Below, piece after piece: positions 52,315 to 61,617 of a DNA stretch of 64,000 bases (the stretch's first letter is position 1; each line of letters opens with the position of its first letter). Under the pieces are notes generated by a model, which worked only from the letters and a program-made list of their open reading frames with translations, ran no database searches and was not told the DNA's origin. Origin of the DNA: CADEEN01 sp963783785 (GTDB taxonomy: Bacteria > Pseudomonadota > Gammaproteobacteria > Burkholderiales > Burkholderiaceae_C). The translations under genes were made by a program, and so were the position numbers. The DNA lies in assembly GCA_963783785.1 (NCBI GenBank), contig CAWAOQ010000006.1, positions 1-64,000 on the forward strand, read 5' to 3'.

Positions 52315-52704
52315 GTGAGCAAGTACGCATTCGGCAAGACCGTCGCGATGACATTCGACGCGGCCGTCGAGAAGGTCACCCAGGAACTCGCCAAGGAAGG
52401 TTTCGGCGTGCTGACGCAGATCGACGTCGCCGCCACGCTGAAGGCCAAGCTCGGCCTGGACGTGCCGGCCTACAAGATCCTCGGCGCCTGCAACCCGCAG
52501 TTCGCCAGCCAGGCACTCGCCGCCGAGCCGCAGATCGGTGCGCTGCTGCCGTGCAACGTCGTCGTCCGGCGTGACGCGGCCGGCAGCACGCATGTCGAGT
52601 TCATGGATCCGGATGCGGTGCTGCGGCTGGTCGATCACCCGGCTGTCGGACAGCTTGCCGGGCAGGTGCGCGAGCGTCTCGTGCGGGTGATGGACCACAT
52701 GTAG
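52315..52704 (+). CDS. DUF302 family protein
   Basis: A 129-residue protein starting GTG at 52315 behind a perfect AAAGGAGGT site (52302-52310), which decides the start. The family pattern is visible: FDAAVEKVTQELAKEGFGVLTQIDV, LGACNPQFASQAL and LLPCNVVVRRD with a conserved Cys. DUF302 proteins are soluble, of unknown function, possibly metal- or heme-related. It shares a palindromic terminator with ypfJ. Confidence 0.9.
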   Translation: MSKYAFGKTVAMTFDAAVEKVTQELAKEGFGVLTQIDVAATLKAKLGLDVPAYKILGACNPQFASQALAAEPQIGALLPCNVVVRRDAAGSTHVEFMDPDAVLRLVDHPAVGQLAGQVRERLVRVMDHM

Positions 52705-52726
52705 CGCGCGCCGCGGCGCGCGCTAC
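52701..52726. terminator. 26-bp perfect palindrome spanning both convergent stops
   Basis: GTAGCGCGCGCC followed by GC and GGCGCGCGCTAC is an exact inverted repeat. It contains the TAG stop of the DUF302 gene (52702-52704) in one arm and the TAG stop of ypfJ (52723-52725, other strand) in the other. Its position and perfect GC-rich stem suit a bidirectional terminator, although no T-run follows on either strand. Confidence 0.65.
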
Positions 52727-53613
52727 AGCTGCCGCGCGTCGAAGGTGTTGCACTGCCCGACGCTGCCCGACTCGAGCCCGCGCCGGAACCAGCTCTGCCG
52801 CTGCTGGCTGCTGCCGTGCGTGAAGCTCTCGGGCACCACCGTGCCCTGCGTCTTGCGCTGCAGCATGTCGTCGCCGATCTGTGCGGCAGCGTTCATCGCC
52901 TCGTCGATGTCACCGCGGTCGAGCCAGCCCTTGCCCTTTTGCGAGTGGTGGGCCCAGACGCCGGCAAAACAGTCGGCCTGCAACTCCACGCGCACCGACA
53001 AGGCGTTCATCTGCTGCGCCGATACGCGACCGCGCATGCCGTCGACCTTGCCGGTGATGCCGAGCTGGTTCTGCACATGGTGGCCGACCTCGTGCGCGAT
53101 CACATAGGCCTGCGCGAAATCGCCCGGCGCACCCATGCGTGAACGCAGCGTGTCGAAGAAGCCGAGGTCGAGGTAGACCTTCTGGTCGCCGGGGCAATAG
53201 AACGGCCCCATCGCCGACTGGCCGGTGCCGCAGGCGGTGCCGACCGCGCCGCGGAACAGCACCAGCTTGGGCTCGCGGTAGGCGGCGCCACCGGTCTTCA
53301 TCACCGCGCCCCAGATGTCTTCGGTGTCGGCGAGCACGGTCGACACGAACGCCGCCACCTCGTCGTTGGCCGGCGGCCGTTGCGCCGGCGCCTGCTGCGC
53401 CGACGGCGCCTCGATCGCACCACCGCCGCCGCCGAGCACGCCGAGCAGCGTCAGCGGGTTGATGCCGAAGATCCAGCCCGCGACCAACGCGATGACGATG
53501 GTGCCCAGGCCGATGCCGCGCCCGCCACCGACACGAAACCCGCCACCACGCCCGCCGCCTTCGCCGCGACGGTCCTCGACGTTGTCACTCTGGCGCTGGC
53601 CTTCCCATTTCAC
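52723..53613 (-). CDS. ypfJ: YpfJ-like neutral zinc metallopeptidase
   Basis: A 296-residue membrane-anchored protein, start GTG at 53613. It has a Gly/Arg-rich cytoplasmic N terminus, one transmembrane helix (about 36-56, GLGTIVIALVAGWIFG), a Pro/Ala linker and a metallopeptidase domain with the HEVGHH zinc motif and Asp/Cys in ELQADCFAGVWA. The C terminus TFDARQL is typical. The substrate is unknown. Confidence 0.9.
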   Translation of the reverse strand: MKWEGQRQSDNVEDRRGEGGGRGGGFRVGGGRGIGLGTIVIALVAGWIFGINPLTLLGVLGGGGGAIEAPSAQQAPAQRPPANDEVAAFVSTVLADTEDIWGAVMKTGGAAYREPKLVLFRGAVGTACGTGQSAMGPFYCPGDQKVYLDLGFFDTLRSRMGAPGDFAQAYVIAHEVGHHVQNQLGITGKVDGMRGRVSAQQMNALSVRVELQADCFAGVWAHHSQKGKGWLDRGDIDEAMNAAAQIGDDMLQRKTQGTVVPESFTHGSSQQRQSWFRRGLESGSVGQCNTFDARQL

Positions 53614-53636
53614 GGTGCGGGTCTCCGTTCGAGGGA

Positions 53637-54206
<570 letters not shown>

Positions 54207-54289
54207 GGCGGGCATTGTAGGCAACGCATCACGCCCGACGACCCGCTGCGCGCGCTAACATGCCGTCAAGCTGCCCCCGGGAGACCGCC

Positions 54290-54824
54290 ATGAGCGCCGC
54301 GACCGAACTGATGGTGAACTACGCCGCGTACCACCGCGACCGCCGCAACATCGCCACGCATTTCGTCGGCATCCCGCTGATCGTGTTCGCGGTCGGTGCG
54401 CTGCTGGCCCGGCCGAGTGTCGAGCTGGCCGGCTGGCCGGTCACGCCGGCAGCGCTGGTCTGGGCCGCGACTGCACTGTGGTACCTGACACGCGGCAACC
54501 TCGTGCTCGGCGTGGCCGTGAGCCTGGCCAACCTGGTGCTGATCCTGGCCGCACTGCCGTTGGCCCAGTTCGACACCTCGGCGTGGCTGGCATGGGGCCT
54601 GGGTTGCTTCTTCGTCGGCTGGATGGTGCAGTTCGTCGGCCACTACTACGAGGGCCGCAAGCCGGCCTTCGTCGATGACCTGCGTGGGCCTGCTGGTCGG
54701 CCCGATGTTCGTCGTCGCCGAAGCGCTGTTCGCGCTCGGCTGGGGCAAGGCGCTGCGAACGGAGATCGACAACCGCGTCGGGCCGACGCACCTGCGCGAT
54801 CTGCACGCGCCGGCAGCCCGGTAA
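54290..54824 (+). CDS. DUF962/Mpo1-like membrane protein, frameshifted
   Basis: About 177 residues once one C near 54683 is removed. The first part has MVNYAAYHRDRRNIATHFVGIP, with conserved His residues of the Mpo1/YGL010w family, and four hydrophobic helices; after the break LVGLLVGPMFVVAEALFALG continues to the stop at 54824. Yeast Mpo1 is a 2-hydroxy fatty acid dioxygenase; activity here is only inferred. The break resembles the other +1 errors. Confidence 0.88.
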
Positions 54825-54851
54825 TCGACGGCCCCAAGACGCCGGAGGCGT

Positions 54852-54898
54852 CGCCCCCCGAGGGGAGCTCGGGCCGCTTGGGAGCGGCCCGGCGCGGC
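54852..54898. repeat. REP-like GC-rich repeat, intergenic copy
   Basis: CGCCCCCCGAGGGG is followed by AGCTCGGGCCGCTTGGGAG and CGGCCCGGCGCGGC, matching the copy at 23224-23270 part by part. A small hairpin GACGCC-GGA-GGCGTC (54838-54852) adjoins it. It lies between convergent genes, the usual place for such elements. Confidence 0.7.
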
Positions 54899-54907
54899 CC
54901 GACTGCG

Positions 54908-55804
54908 TCAGCCGGTCACCACGCGCACGGGTGGCCGCTCGGGCTCGGGTTCGGCGTCGAAGCGGTCGAAGCCGCAGTAGCAGATGAAGTGACGCTGGCT
55001 GGCGCGACCGAACAGCGTCATGCCCAGCTTCACCGCCAATTCGTAGCCCATCTGCGTGACGCCGTTGCGCGAGATCACGATCGGCACGCCGAGCTGGGCC
55101 GACTTCATGACCATTTCGCTGGTCAACCGGCCGGTCGTGTAGAAGACCTTGTCGGCGCCCTGGCCGAGCGGCCCGTCGCCATGCAGCCACATCCAGCCGG
55201 CGATGGTGTCGATGGCATTGTGGCGACCGACGTCTTCGACGAACGTCAGCATCTCGCCACCGCGAAACAGCGCGCAGCCGTGCACCGAGCCGGCACGGCG
55301 GTGCACGCTGTCGGTCTTGCGCATCGCTTCGTTGAGGAGCTGCAGCGTCGACTGGCGGATGCGTGCCGCTGCGGCCGACGGCAAGCGCAAGCCGTCGAGC
55401 TCGTCCATCATCGAGCCGAACATCGTGCCCTGGCCACAGCCGGTGGTCACGATGCGGCGCGACGTGCGGGCCTCGATCGCAGGCGATGTCCCGCGGTGGG
55501 TCTTGACGGCGGCGGCGTCGACATCCCAGTCGACCGTGATCGACGCGACCTCGTCCAGCGACTCGACCAGCCGCTGGTTGCGCAGGTAGCCAAGCGCCAG
55601 CAACTCGGGGGCAGCGCCGAGCGTCATCAGCGTCACCACCTCGCGCTTGTCGACGAACAGCGTCAGCGGCCGCTCGGCGGGAATCTGGATCGTGCGGCGC
55701 TGGCCGAATTCGTCGCACACCTCGACCTCGCGCGTCAGCGGCGCGCGGGCCTCGGTGAGATGCGGCAACAGCCGCGACGGGCGGGATTCGGGCAGGGTCA
55801 GCAT
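54908..55804 (-). CDS. fdhD: formate dehydrogenase accessory sulfurtransferase FdhD
   Basis: A 298-residue protein that passes sulfur to the bis-MGD cofactor of formate dehydrogenase. The conserved regions are YLRNQRLVESLDEV, TTGCGQGTMFG (one Cys of the reactive loop), FVEDVGRHNAIDTIAG and YTTGRLTSEMVMKSAQLG. It closes the fdh operon, 61 bases after the small secreted protein gene. The usual CxxC of the enterobacterial loop is reduced to a single Cys here. Confidence 0.92.
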   Translation of the reverse strand: MLTLPESRPSRLLPHLTEARAPLTREVEVCDEFGQRRTIQIPAERPLTLFVDKREVVTLMTLGAAPELLALGYLRNQRLVESLDEVASITVDWDVDAAAVKTHRGTSPAIEARTSRRIVTTGCGQGTMFGSMMDELDGLRLPSAAAARIRQSTLQLLNEAMRKTDSVHRRAGSVHGCALFRGGEMLTFVEDVGRHNAIDTIAGWMWLHGDGPLGQGADKVFYTTGRLTSEMVMKSAQLGVPIVISRNGVTQMGYELAVKLGMTLFGRASQRHFICYCGFDRFDAEPEPERPPVRVVTG

Positions 55805-55865
55805 GCAATCGGTCGGATCGGCGGCGTCCAACGCGCCGCCGCCGCCGTTATAACCGCCCGCGCCG

Positions 55866-56246
55866 TCAGGTCTTCTTCGCGGGGGCTTTGGCACCCGCGG
55901 CTGCCGGAGCGGGCGCAGGTGCGGGCGCGGCCGCGGGTGCCGGGGCGGCGGCTGTCGCTGCCGCCGGCGGCGGATAGACGAACGGGCCCGGATCCGCACA
56001 GGGCGGCGTCTCGGTCGGTGGCTTGACTTCCTTGCCGGCCTTCTTGGCCTCGGCCTGGTAGCGGGCCGCGACGCGCTCCATCGACTTGCACAGCTGGAAA
56101 TCGGCGACCTTGTTGCCGTGCGCGGTCTTGGCGGTTGCCTCGGCCGCCTTGGCCTTGGCTTCGTCCGACAGCACCGGCGCCGGCAATTTGGCCAGCGCGG
56201 CGCCGAAGGCCAGTGTCAACAGGGACAGGGTGACGATGCGCTTCAT
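55866..56246 (-). CDS. small secreted Ala/Pro-rich protein of the fdh operon
   Basis: A 126-residue exported protein. A signal peptide (about 1-19, LSLLTLAFGAALA) is followed by a Lys/Ala helical region with two Cys (DFQLCKSMERVAARYQAE, PPCADPGPFVYPP) and a tail of Ala-Pro repeats. It lies between fdhC and fdhD on the same strand. I do not recognise a family; co-transcription suggests a periplasmic role near formate dehydrogenase. Confidence 0.7.
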   Translation of the reverse strand: MKRIVTLSLLTLAFGAALAKLPAPVLSDEAKAKAAEATAKTAHGNKVADFQLCKSMERVAARYQAEAKKAGKEVKPPTETPPCADPGPFVYPPPAAATAAAPAPAAAPAPAPAPAAAGAKAPAKKT

Positions 56247-56283
56247 GCGATCTCCTCTAGCTGTCAGTGCGTGCGACGTCGAC

Positions 56284-57432
56284 TCAAGCCTGGCTGGCCA
56301 GTGGCGGAGCCGCCTCGCGCGAGCGCTGTGCGGGGATCTTGCCGGCCTTGATGTCGTCGTACCAGAGCTCGTGGTGTTCCTTGGCCCAGCCCTCGTCGAC
56401 ATAGCCGGTGCGCATGCCCTGGTAGGCCCCCTTCATGCCGATCGTGCCGAGGTAGATATGGCCGCAGAACATCGCCATCATCAGCACCGAGGCGATGGCG
56501 TGGACCATGTGCGCGATCTGCATGTCGCCACGGGTATAGGCCATGCCGGGCACCAGCTTGTCGAGCACCAGCCCCGACGCGACGACGGTGAGCCCGAGCA
56601 GGATCACGCCGCCCCAGAAGACGATCTTCTCGCCGGCGTTGAAGCGATGCGAAGGCACCTCCTGGCCGCCGAACATCCCGCCGCCCTTGGCCAGCCACTT
56701 CAGGTCGTCGCCGCGCGGCAGGTTGTCGCGCACATAGCCGACGATGAAGATCAGCAACGCCACCGCGAACAACGGGCCGGCGAAGTTGTGCGCCGTCTTC
56801 AGTGCGTAGGTCAACCAGCCGAACAGCGTGCCGCCGATGATCGGCAGCAGGAAGAACTTGCCGAACGCCATCACCAGCCCGGACACCGCCAGCACGACGA
56901 ATGAGATCGCGACGCTCCAGTGGGCCGCACGTTCGAAGTACGTGAAGCGCTCGATCTTGCGGCCGGTGTCGGGCAGGTGGCCGCCCATCGGGCCGCGGCG
57001 CCAGTAGAACAGGCCGATGGCCAGCGCCGCGATCAGGATCAGCGCACCGCCGTAAGGAATGATCCAGCGGTTGCGCACCTCGCGCCAGGCTTCGCCGGCG
57101 GTCGTCATCGGCGCACCGGGGTACTTGACGAATGGCTGGATCAGGATCCCCATCTCGGCGCCGGGCAGGCTGGTGTAGCCCGGCTGCGTGCCCGACTCGC
57201 GCACGGCACGCCAGAGCGGCGCGTTGTTGCCCGGCTGGCTCTTGCTGCGCTGGGCATTGTCCTCGTCGGGCTTGGGCTCGGCGGGGGCCACGAACGGGGC
57301 CGTTGCGGCCTTGCCGGGCTCGGCCGGCGGCGCGGCGGTCTGCGCCTGCAGCGCCAGCGGCACCAGCAGCACGGCCAGCGCCAGGATCTCTCGCATCACG
57401 CGTTGCATCGTGCCCACCCCCGGCAGGTTCAT
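56284..57432 (-). CDS. fdhC: formate dehydrogenase gamma subunit (cytochrome b)
   Basis: A 382-residue membrane subunit carrying hemes b and passing electrons to quinone. The N-terminal extension (signal-like helix about 13-30, then a Pro/Ala periplasmic region) precedes four main helices. Candidate heme ligands are His in ERAAHWSVAIS, KTAHNFAGPLF and MFCGHIYLG. The ATG overlaps the lipoprotein TGA. The extension of about 110 residues is longer than E. coli FdoI but common in betaproteobacteria. Confidence 0.93.
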   Translation of the reverse strand: MNLPGVGTMQRVMREILALAVLLVPLALQAQTAAPPAEPGKAATAPFVAPAEPKPDEDNAQRSKSQPGNNAPLWRAVRESGTQPGYTSLPGAEMGILIQPFVKYPGAPMTTAGEAWREVRNRWIIPYGGALILIAALAIGLFYWRRGPMGGHLPDTGRKIERFTYFERAAHWSVAISFVVLAVSGLVMAFGKFFLLPIIGGTLFGWLTYALKTAHNFAGPLFAVALLIFIVGYVRDNLPRGDDLKWLAKGGGMFGGQEVPSHRFNAGEKIVFWGGVILLGLTVVASGLVLDKLVPGMAYTRGDMQIAHMVHAIASVLMMAMFCGHIYLGTIGMKGAYQGMRTGYVDEGWAKEHHELWYDDIKAGKIPAQRSREAAPPLASQA

Positions 57433-57692
57433 TGCGGCGCGCTGGCGGCCACGGCCGGCGCCGCCGCAATGCGCGAATGCTCACTCTGGCCTTGCGCGCG
57501 AACGCGCATCTGGGCCTCCCAGCTGGCCTGGTCGCCGGGCTTCCAGCCCTGGGCCACGTTGGCGCTCTGCGACTGTTCCCAGGCCTTGCCGTCGGCCTTC
57601 TTTGCCGGTCCCTGCCCCGCCGCCTGCGGCTTCTCGCCGCAGCCGCTGACACAGACGGCCATCATCGCCATCGCGATCGTGCTTCGCATCAT
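57429..57692 (-). CDS. small lipoprotein between fdhB and fdhC
   Basis: An 87-residue frame starting ATGATG, overlapping the fdhB stop. A lipobox (AVCVSGCGEK, Cys about residue 18) follows a short hydrophobic stretch. The mature part is polar, Gln/Ala/Lys-rich, with GWKPGDQASWEAQM. Four-base overlaps on both sides show tight coupling in the formate dehydrogenase operon. I do not recognise the family. Confidence 0.75.
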   Translation of the reverse strand: MMRSTIAMAMMAVCVSGCGEKPQAAGQGPAKKADGKAWEQSQSANVAQGWKPGDQASWEAQMRVRAQGQSEHSRIAAAPAVAASAPQ

Positions 57693-58294
57693 GACTTCGT
57701 CCCCTGCGTGGGTTTGCCGTAGGCGGTGCCCCAGCCCCAGACTTCGCTGCCCTTGCCGCGCATCAGCACCCGGGTGCGGAAGATGTCGGCGACCACGTCG
57801 CCATCGCCACCGAGCAAGGCTTTGGTCGCGCACATCTCGGCGCAGGCGGGGAGCTTGCCTTCGGCCAGGCGATTGCGGCCGTATTTCTCCCACTCGGCCT
57901 GCGAGCCGTTGGCCTCGGGGCCGCCGGCGCAGAAGGTGCACTTGTCCATCTTGCCGCGCAGGCCGAAGGTGCCGTTGGTCGGGAACTGCGGCGCGCCGAA
58001 CGGGCAGGCGTAACTGCAGTAGCCGCAGCCGATGCAGATGTCCTTGTCGTGCAGCACCACGCCTTCGTCGGTGCGGTAGAAGCAATCGACCGGACACACC
58101 GCCATGCAGGGCGCGTCGCTGCAGTGCATGCAGGCCACCGAGATCGAGCGCTCGCCGGGGACACCGTCGTTGAGGGTGACGACGCGACGGCGATTCACGC
58201 CCCAGGGAACGTCATGCTCGGCCTTGCACGCCGTGACGCACCCGTTGCACTCGATACAGCGCTCGGCGTCGCAGAGAAACTTCATGCGTGCCAT
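57689..58294 (-). CDS. fdhB: formate dehydrogenase beta subunit (4Fe-4S ferredoxin-type)
   Basis: A 201-residue electron-transfer subunit. Four cysteine clusters are visible: CIECNGCVTACK, CMHCSDAPCMAVCP, CIGCGYCSYACP and CTFC plus CAEMC, expected to hold four [4Fe-4S] centres between FdhA and FdhC. It lacks the C-terminal transmembrane anchor of E. coli FdnH/FdoH. It begins one base after fdhA. Confidence 0.95.
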   Translation of the reverse strand: MARMKFLCDAERCIECNGCVTACKAEHDVPWGVNRRRVVTLNDGVPGERSISVACMHCSDAPCMAVCPVDCFYRTDEGVVLHDKDICIGCGYCSYACPFGAPQFPTNGTFGLRGKMDKCTFCAGGPEANGSQAEWEKYGRNRLAEGKLPACAEMCATKALLGGDGDVVADIFRTRVLMRGKGSEVWGWGTAYGKPTQGTKS

Positions 58295-58295
58295 G

Positions 58296-61264
58296 TCAAG
58301 CCGCCCTTTCGATCTGGCAAACGGTGGTCTTGGTTTCCTGCATCATCGTCACGACGTCGTAGCCGTAGGTCGTGGCGGTGTTGCAAGCCTCGCCGCGGAT
58401 GATCGGCGCCGCACCTTGCGGGTAGTGCGCCAGCAGGTCCACGCCCTGCCAGTGGCCCGCGAAGTGGTACGGCATGAAGGCCGTGTCCTTGCCCACGCGC
58501 TCGGTCACCAGCGCCTTGACCTTGATCCTGGCGCCCGTGGGCGAGGTCACCCAGACGTCCTCGCCGTTGCGGATGCCGCGGTCGTTGGCCGCTGCCGGGT
58601 TGATCTCGATGAACATGTGCTGCTGCAACTCGGCGAGGTAGACGGTTCGAGCGCGTCTCGTCGCCGCCGCCCTCGTACTCGACGAGCCGGCCGCTGGTGA
58701 GGATCAGCGGGAACTGCTTGCCCACGTCCTTGTTCTTGTCCTGCAGCGACTTGTACAGCGTGGGCAGACGCCAGAAGGTCTTGCGATCCTCGTGCGACGG
58801 GTACTTGGCCACCAGTTCCGGCCGCGTCGAGTAGATCGGCTCGCGGTGCTGCGGAATCGGATCCGGGAAGTTCCAGACGATCGCGCGCGCCTTGGCGTTG
58901 CCGAACGGATGGCAGCCATGGTTCTTCATCGCCACGCGGATGATCGCGCCCGACGGGTCGGTCTTCCAGTTCTTGCCCTCGGCCTTCTTCTTCTCGTCCT
59001 CGGTGAGCTCGTCCCACCAGCCGAGCTTCTTCAGCAGCAGGTGGTCGAACTCAGGGTAGCCGGTGGTGATGTCGGCGCCCTTCGAGTGCGAACCATCGGC
59101 GGCCAGCAGCGACTGCCCGTCGCGCTCGACACCGAAGTTGGCGCGGAAGTTGCCGCCGCCTTCCATGACGTGCTTGGAGGTGTCGTACAGGTTGGAGGTG
59201 CCCGGGTGCCTCATCTCAGGCGTGCCGTAGCACGGCCACGGCAGGCCGAAGTACTCGCCGTCGAGCTTGTATCCCGTCTCCTTGTCGATGCCGCCCTTGG
59301 CACGCAGCGTGTTGACGTCGAAGACGTGCATGTTGCGCATGTGCGCCTTCAGGCGCTCCGGGCTCTGGCCGGTGTAGCCGATGGTCCAGACGGACTTGTT
59401 GATCTCGCGCAGGATGTCCTCGGGCACGGGCTCGTCCAGGCCCTTGACCTTCTGCATCTTGTAGTTCTTGACCAGTTGCTCGCCGAAGCCCAGCTTCTGC
59501 GCGAGCTGGTACATGATCATGTGGTCGCTGCGCGATTCGTACAGCGGGTCGATGACCCTCTCGCGCCACTGCAGCGAGCGGTTCGAGGCGGTGCACGAAC
59601 CGCTGGTCTCGAACTGCGTGCAGGCCGGCAGCAGGTAGACGGCGCGCTTCGGGTTCAGGTCCTCGGCCTTGCCGGGCATCGCCGCCATCGCCGCCGTGGC
59701 CGACGGGAAGGGATCGACCACGACCAGCAGGTCGAGCTTGTCCATCGCCCGCTTCAAGTCCAGCCCGCGGGTCTGCGAGTTCGGCGCATGACCCCAATAG
59801 AACATGCCGCGCAGGTTGGTTTCCTGGTCGATCACGTCGCTCTTCTCGAGCACGGCGTCGAACCAGCGCGAGATGGTCAGGCCGGGCTTGGTCATCATGC
59901 CCGGGGCGTACTGCTTCTTGATCCACTCGAAGTCCACGCCCCAGACGGCGGCGAAGTGCTTGAACGCGCCCTCTGCGATGCCGTAGTAGCCGGGCAGCGA
60001 GTCGGGGTTCATGCCGACGTCGGTGATGCCCTGCACGTTGTCGTGGCCGCGGAAGATGTTCGCGCCGCCACCAGATCTTGCCGATGTTGCCCAGCGCCAG
60101 CTGCAGCAGGCACGAGGCGCGCACCATCGCGTTGCCGATCGTGTGCTGGGTATGGCCGACGCACCAGACCAGCGTGCTCGGGCGGTTCTCGGCCATCGTC
60201 TTGGCGACCTGGTAGCAGGTGGCCTCGTCGACGCCGGAGGCCTCGAACACCTTGTCGGGCGTCCACTTGGCCAGCACTTCGTCGCGAACCTTGTCCATGC
60301 CCCAGACGCGGTCCTCGAGGTACTTCTTGTCTTCCCAGCCGTTCTTGAAGACGTGGTACATCACGCCGAAGAGGAACGGAATGTCCGCGCCGGAGCGCAT
60401 GCGGACGTACTGGTCGGCCTTGGCGGCCGTTCGAGTGAATCGTGGATCGACCACGATCATCTTGCAGCCCTTTTCCTTGGCATGCAGCATGTGCATCAAG
60501 GAGACGGGGTGTGCCTCGGCCGCATTGCTGCCGATGTACATCGCCGCCTTGGCGTTCTGCATGTCGTTGTACGAGTTGGTCATCGCACCGTATCCCCACG
60601 TATTCGCCACACCGGCGACAGTAGTGGAGTGGCATATTCGTGCCTGGTGGTCGCAGTTGTTACTGCCCCAGAGGGACATCCACTTTCTGAGCAGGTACCC
60701 CTGCTCGTTGTTGCTCTTGCAAGAGCCGACGATGAAGATGCTGTCCGGGCCGCTTTCCTTGCGCAGCTCGAGCATCCTGGCGCTGATCTCGTCGAGCGCC
60801 GTGTCCCACGAGATGCGCTGGTACTTGCCGTTGACCAGCTTCATCGGGTACTTGAGGCGGAACTCGCCGCGCGCGTTGTCGCGCACCGAAGCGCCCTTGG
60901 CGCAGTGCGAGCCCAGGTTGATCGGCGAGTCGAACACCGGCTCCTGCCGCGTCCACACGCCGTTCTCGACCACGGCATCGATCGCGCAACCCACCGAGCA
61001 GTGCGTGCAGACCGTGCGCTTGACCTCGACCTTGACATTGCCGCCGGCAGCCGCCGGCTTGTCCTGCGCGTGGGCCTTGCGCACCAGCGTCAGCTGCGAC
61101 GCGGCAATGCCGACGCCCACACCAAGACCGGAGCGACGCAGGAACTTGCGCCGGTCCATCGTGGGTATCGCGCGCGAGATGCCGCGTGCGAGGCTGTCGA
61201 CCAGCGTGCCGGAAGGTGGCGTTGCCGCCCCCCCGCCGCCAGTCGACCTTCTTGTCAACAACAT
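58296..61264 (-). CDS. fdhA: formate dehydrogenase alpha subunit, candidate selenoprotein via a UGC codon, two frameshifts
   Basis: About 988 residues of Mo/W-bis-MGD oxidoreductase. A long Tat signal (RRKFLRRSGLGVGVG after an N-terminal MLLTRRS extension), an iron-sulfur motif CTHCSVGCAID and the active-site segment HQARI-C-HSTTVAG (residue 211, codon TGC at 60634-60632) are clear. Selenocysteine forms have U at this position. A SECIS-like hairpin follows the codon, and selB plus a tRNA-Sec with matching GCA anticodon lie next door. Two extra bases near 60076 and 58644 break the frame, with normal sequence (SGGGANIFRG; YLAELQQHMFIEINPA) beyond. GGAGG precedes the ATG at 61264. Confidence 0.93.
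60593..60634 (-). promoter_or_regulatory. SECIS-like hairpin immediately after the UGC codon of fdhA
   Basis: Counting the UGC as bases 1-3 of the mRNA, bases 6-11 (CUCCAC) pair with 36-41 (GUGGGG), and 17-21 (UCGCC) pair with 27-31 (GGCGA) around loop GGUGU. U17, G23 and U24, the bases of E. coli fdhF SECIS that I recall as critical for SelB, are all in place at the same numbering. The codon context (CAC, then GGU as seventh codon after the Sec site) also equals fdhF. Pairing was done by hand. Confidence 0.75.
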
Positions 61265-61295
61265 GGTGTTGCCTCCGGTTGGACGAAACTGGAAC

Positions 61296-61508
61296 TCAGA
61301 TTCGGGTGCTGCTGTAGTACCGCTTCACGTGCTCGGTGAGGCGGTAGCCGGAGGCGGTATCGGGCGCGGGTTTCGCGTCCACGACCTTCGCGTCGGCGAC
61401 GGCTTGCTGGCCGCCCGGCAACACGGTGGCCGCCGCGGCCAGCGCGCCAACGGCACCCACACCGGCCAACAGGCCACGGCGCGGCACCGTCTGCTTCGGA
61501 TCTCGCAT
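61296..61508 (-). CDS. formate dehydrogenase region TAT-signal small protein
   Basis: A 70-residue protein with a twin-arginine signal (TVPRRGLLAGVGAVGALAAAATVLPG) and a conserved short mature end TASGYRLTEHVKRYYSSTR. This is the family found just upstream of formate dehydrogenase alpha genes (TIGR02811, from memory). AGGAG sits 7 bases before the ATG. It is the first gene of the operon, 31 bases before fdhA. Its role is unknown; a Tat-escort or assembly function is possible. Confidence 0.88.
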   Translation of the reverse strand: MRDPKQTVPRRGLLAGVGAVGALAAAATVLPGGQQAVADAKVVDAKPAPDTASGYRLTEHVKRYYSSTRI

Positions 61509-61566
61509 CTCGGATCTCCTGGTTGCGTGGCCTGCAGGGAGCACAAGCCCAATACGGTCGCTAACG

Positions 61567-61617
61567 AGTTGACTTGATAATCCAACAGCCAGTCAACCGG
61601 TATGACCCTAGTCAACC
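61567..61617. promoter_or_regulatory. repeated AGTCAACC motifs in the fdh/selB divergent region
   Basis: AGTCAACC occurs at 61591-61598 and 61610-61617 (19 bases apart, same face of the helix) and in inverted form AGTTGACT at 61567-61574. The region separates the fdh operon (start 61508) from selB (start 61697). The motifs also contain TTGACT, so they may combine -35 elements with an operator. No regulator is identified. Confidence 0.4.

Noticed and set aside
58296..61264. fdhA as an ordinary Cys-type formate dehydrogenase
   Set aside because: Not excluded, but less likely: intact selB, tRNA-Sec and selA are adjacent, the tRNA anticodon complements the UGC codon, and a SECIS-like hairpin with key bases follows it.
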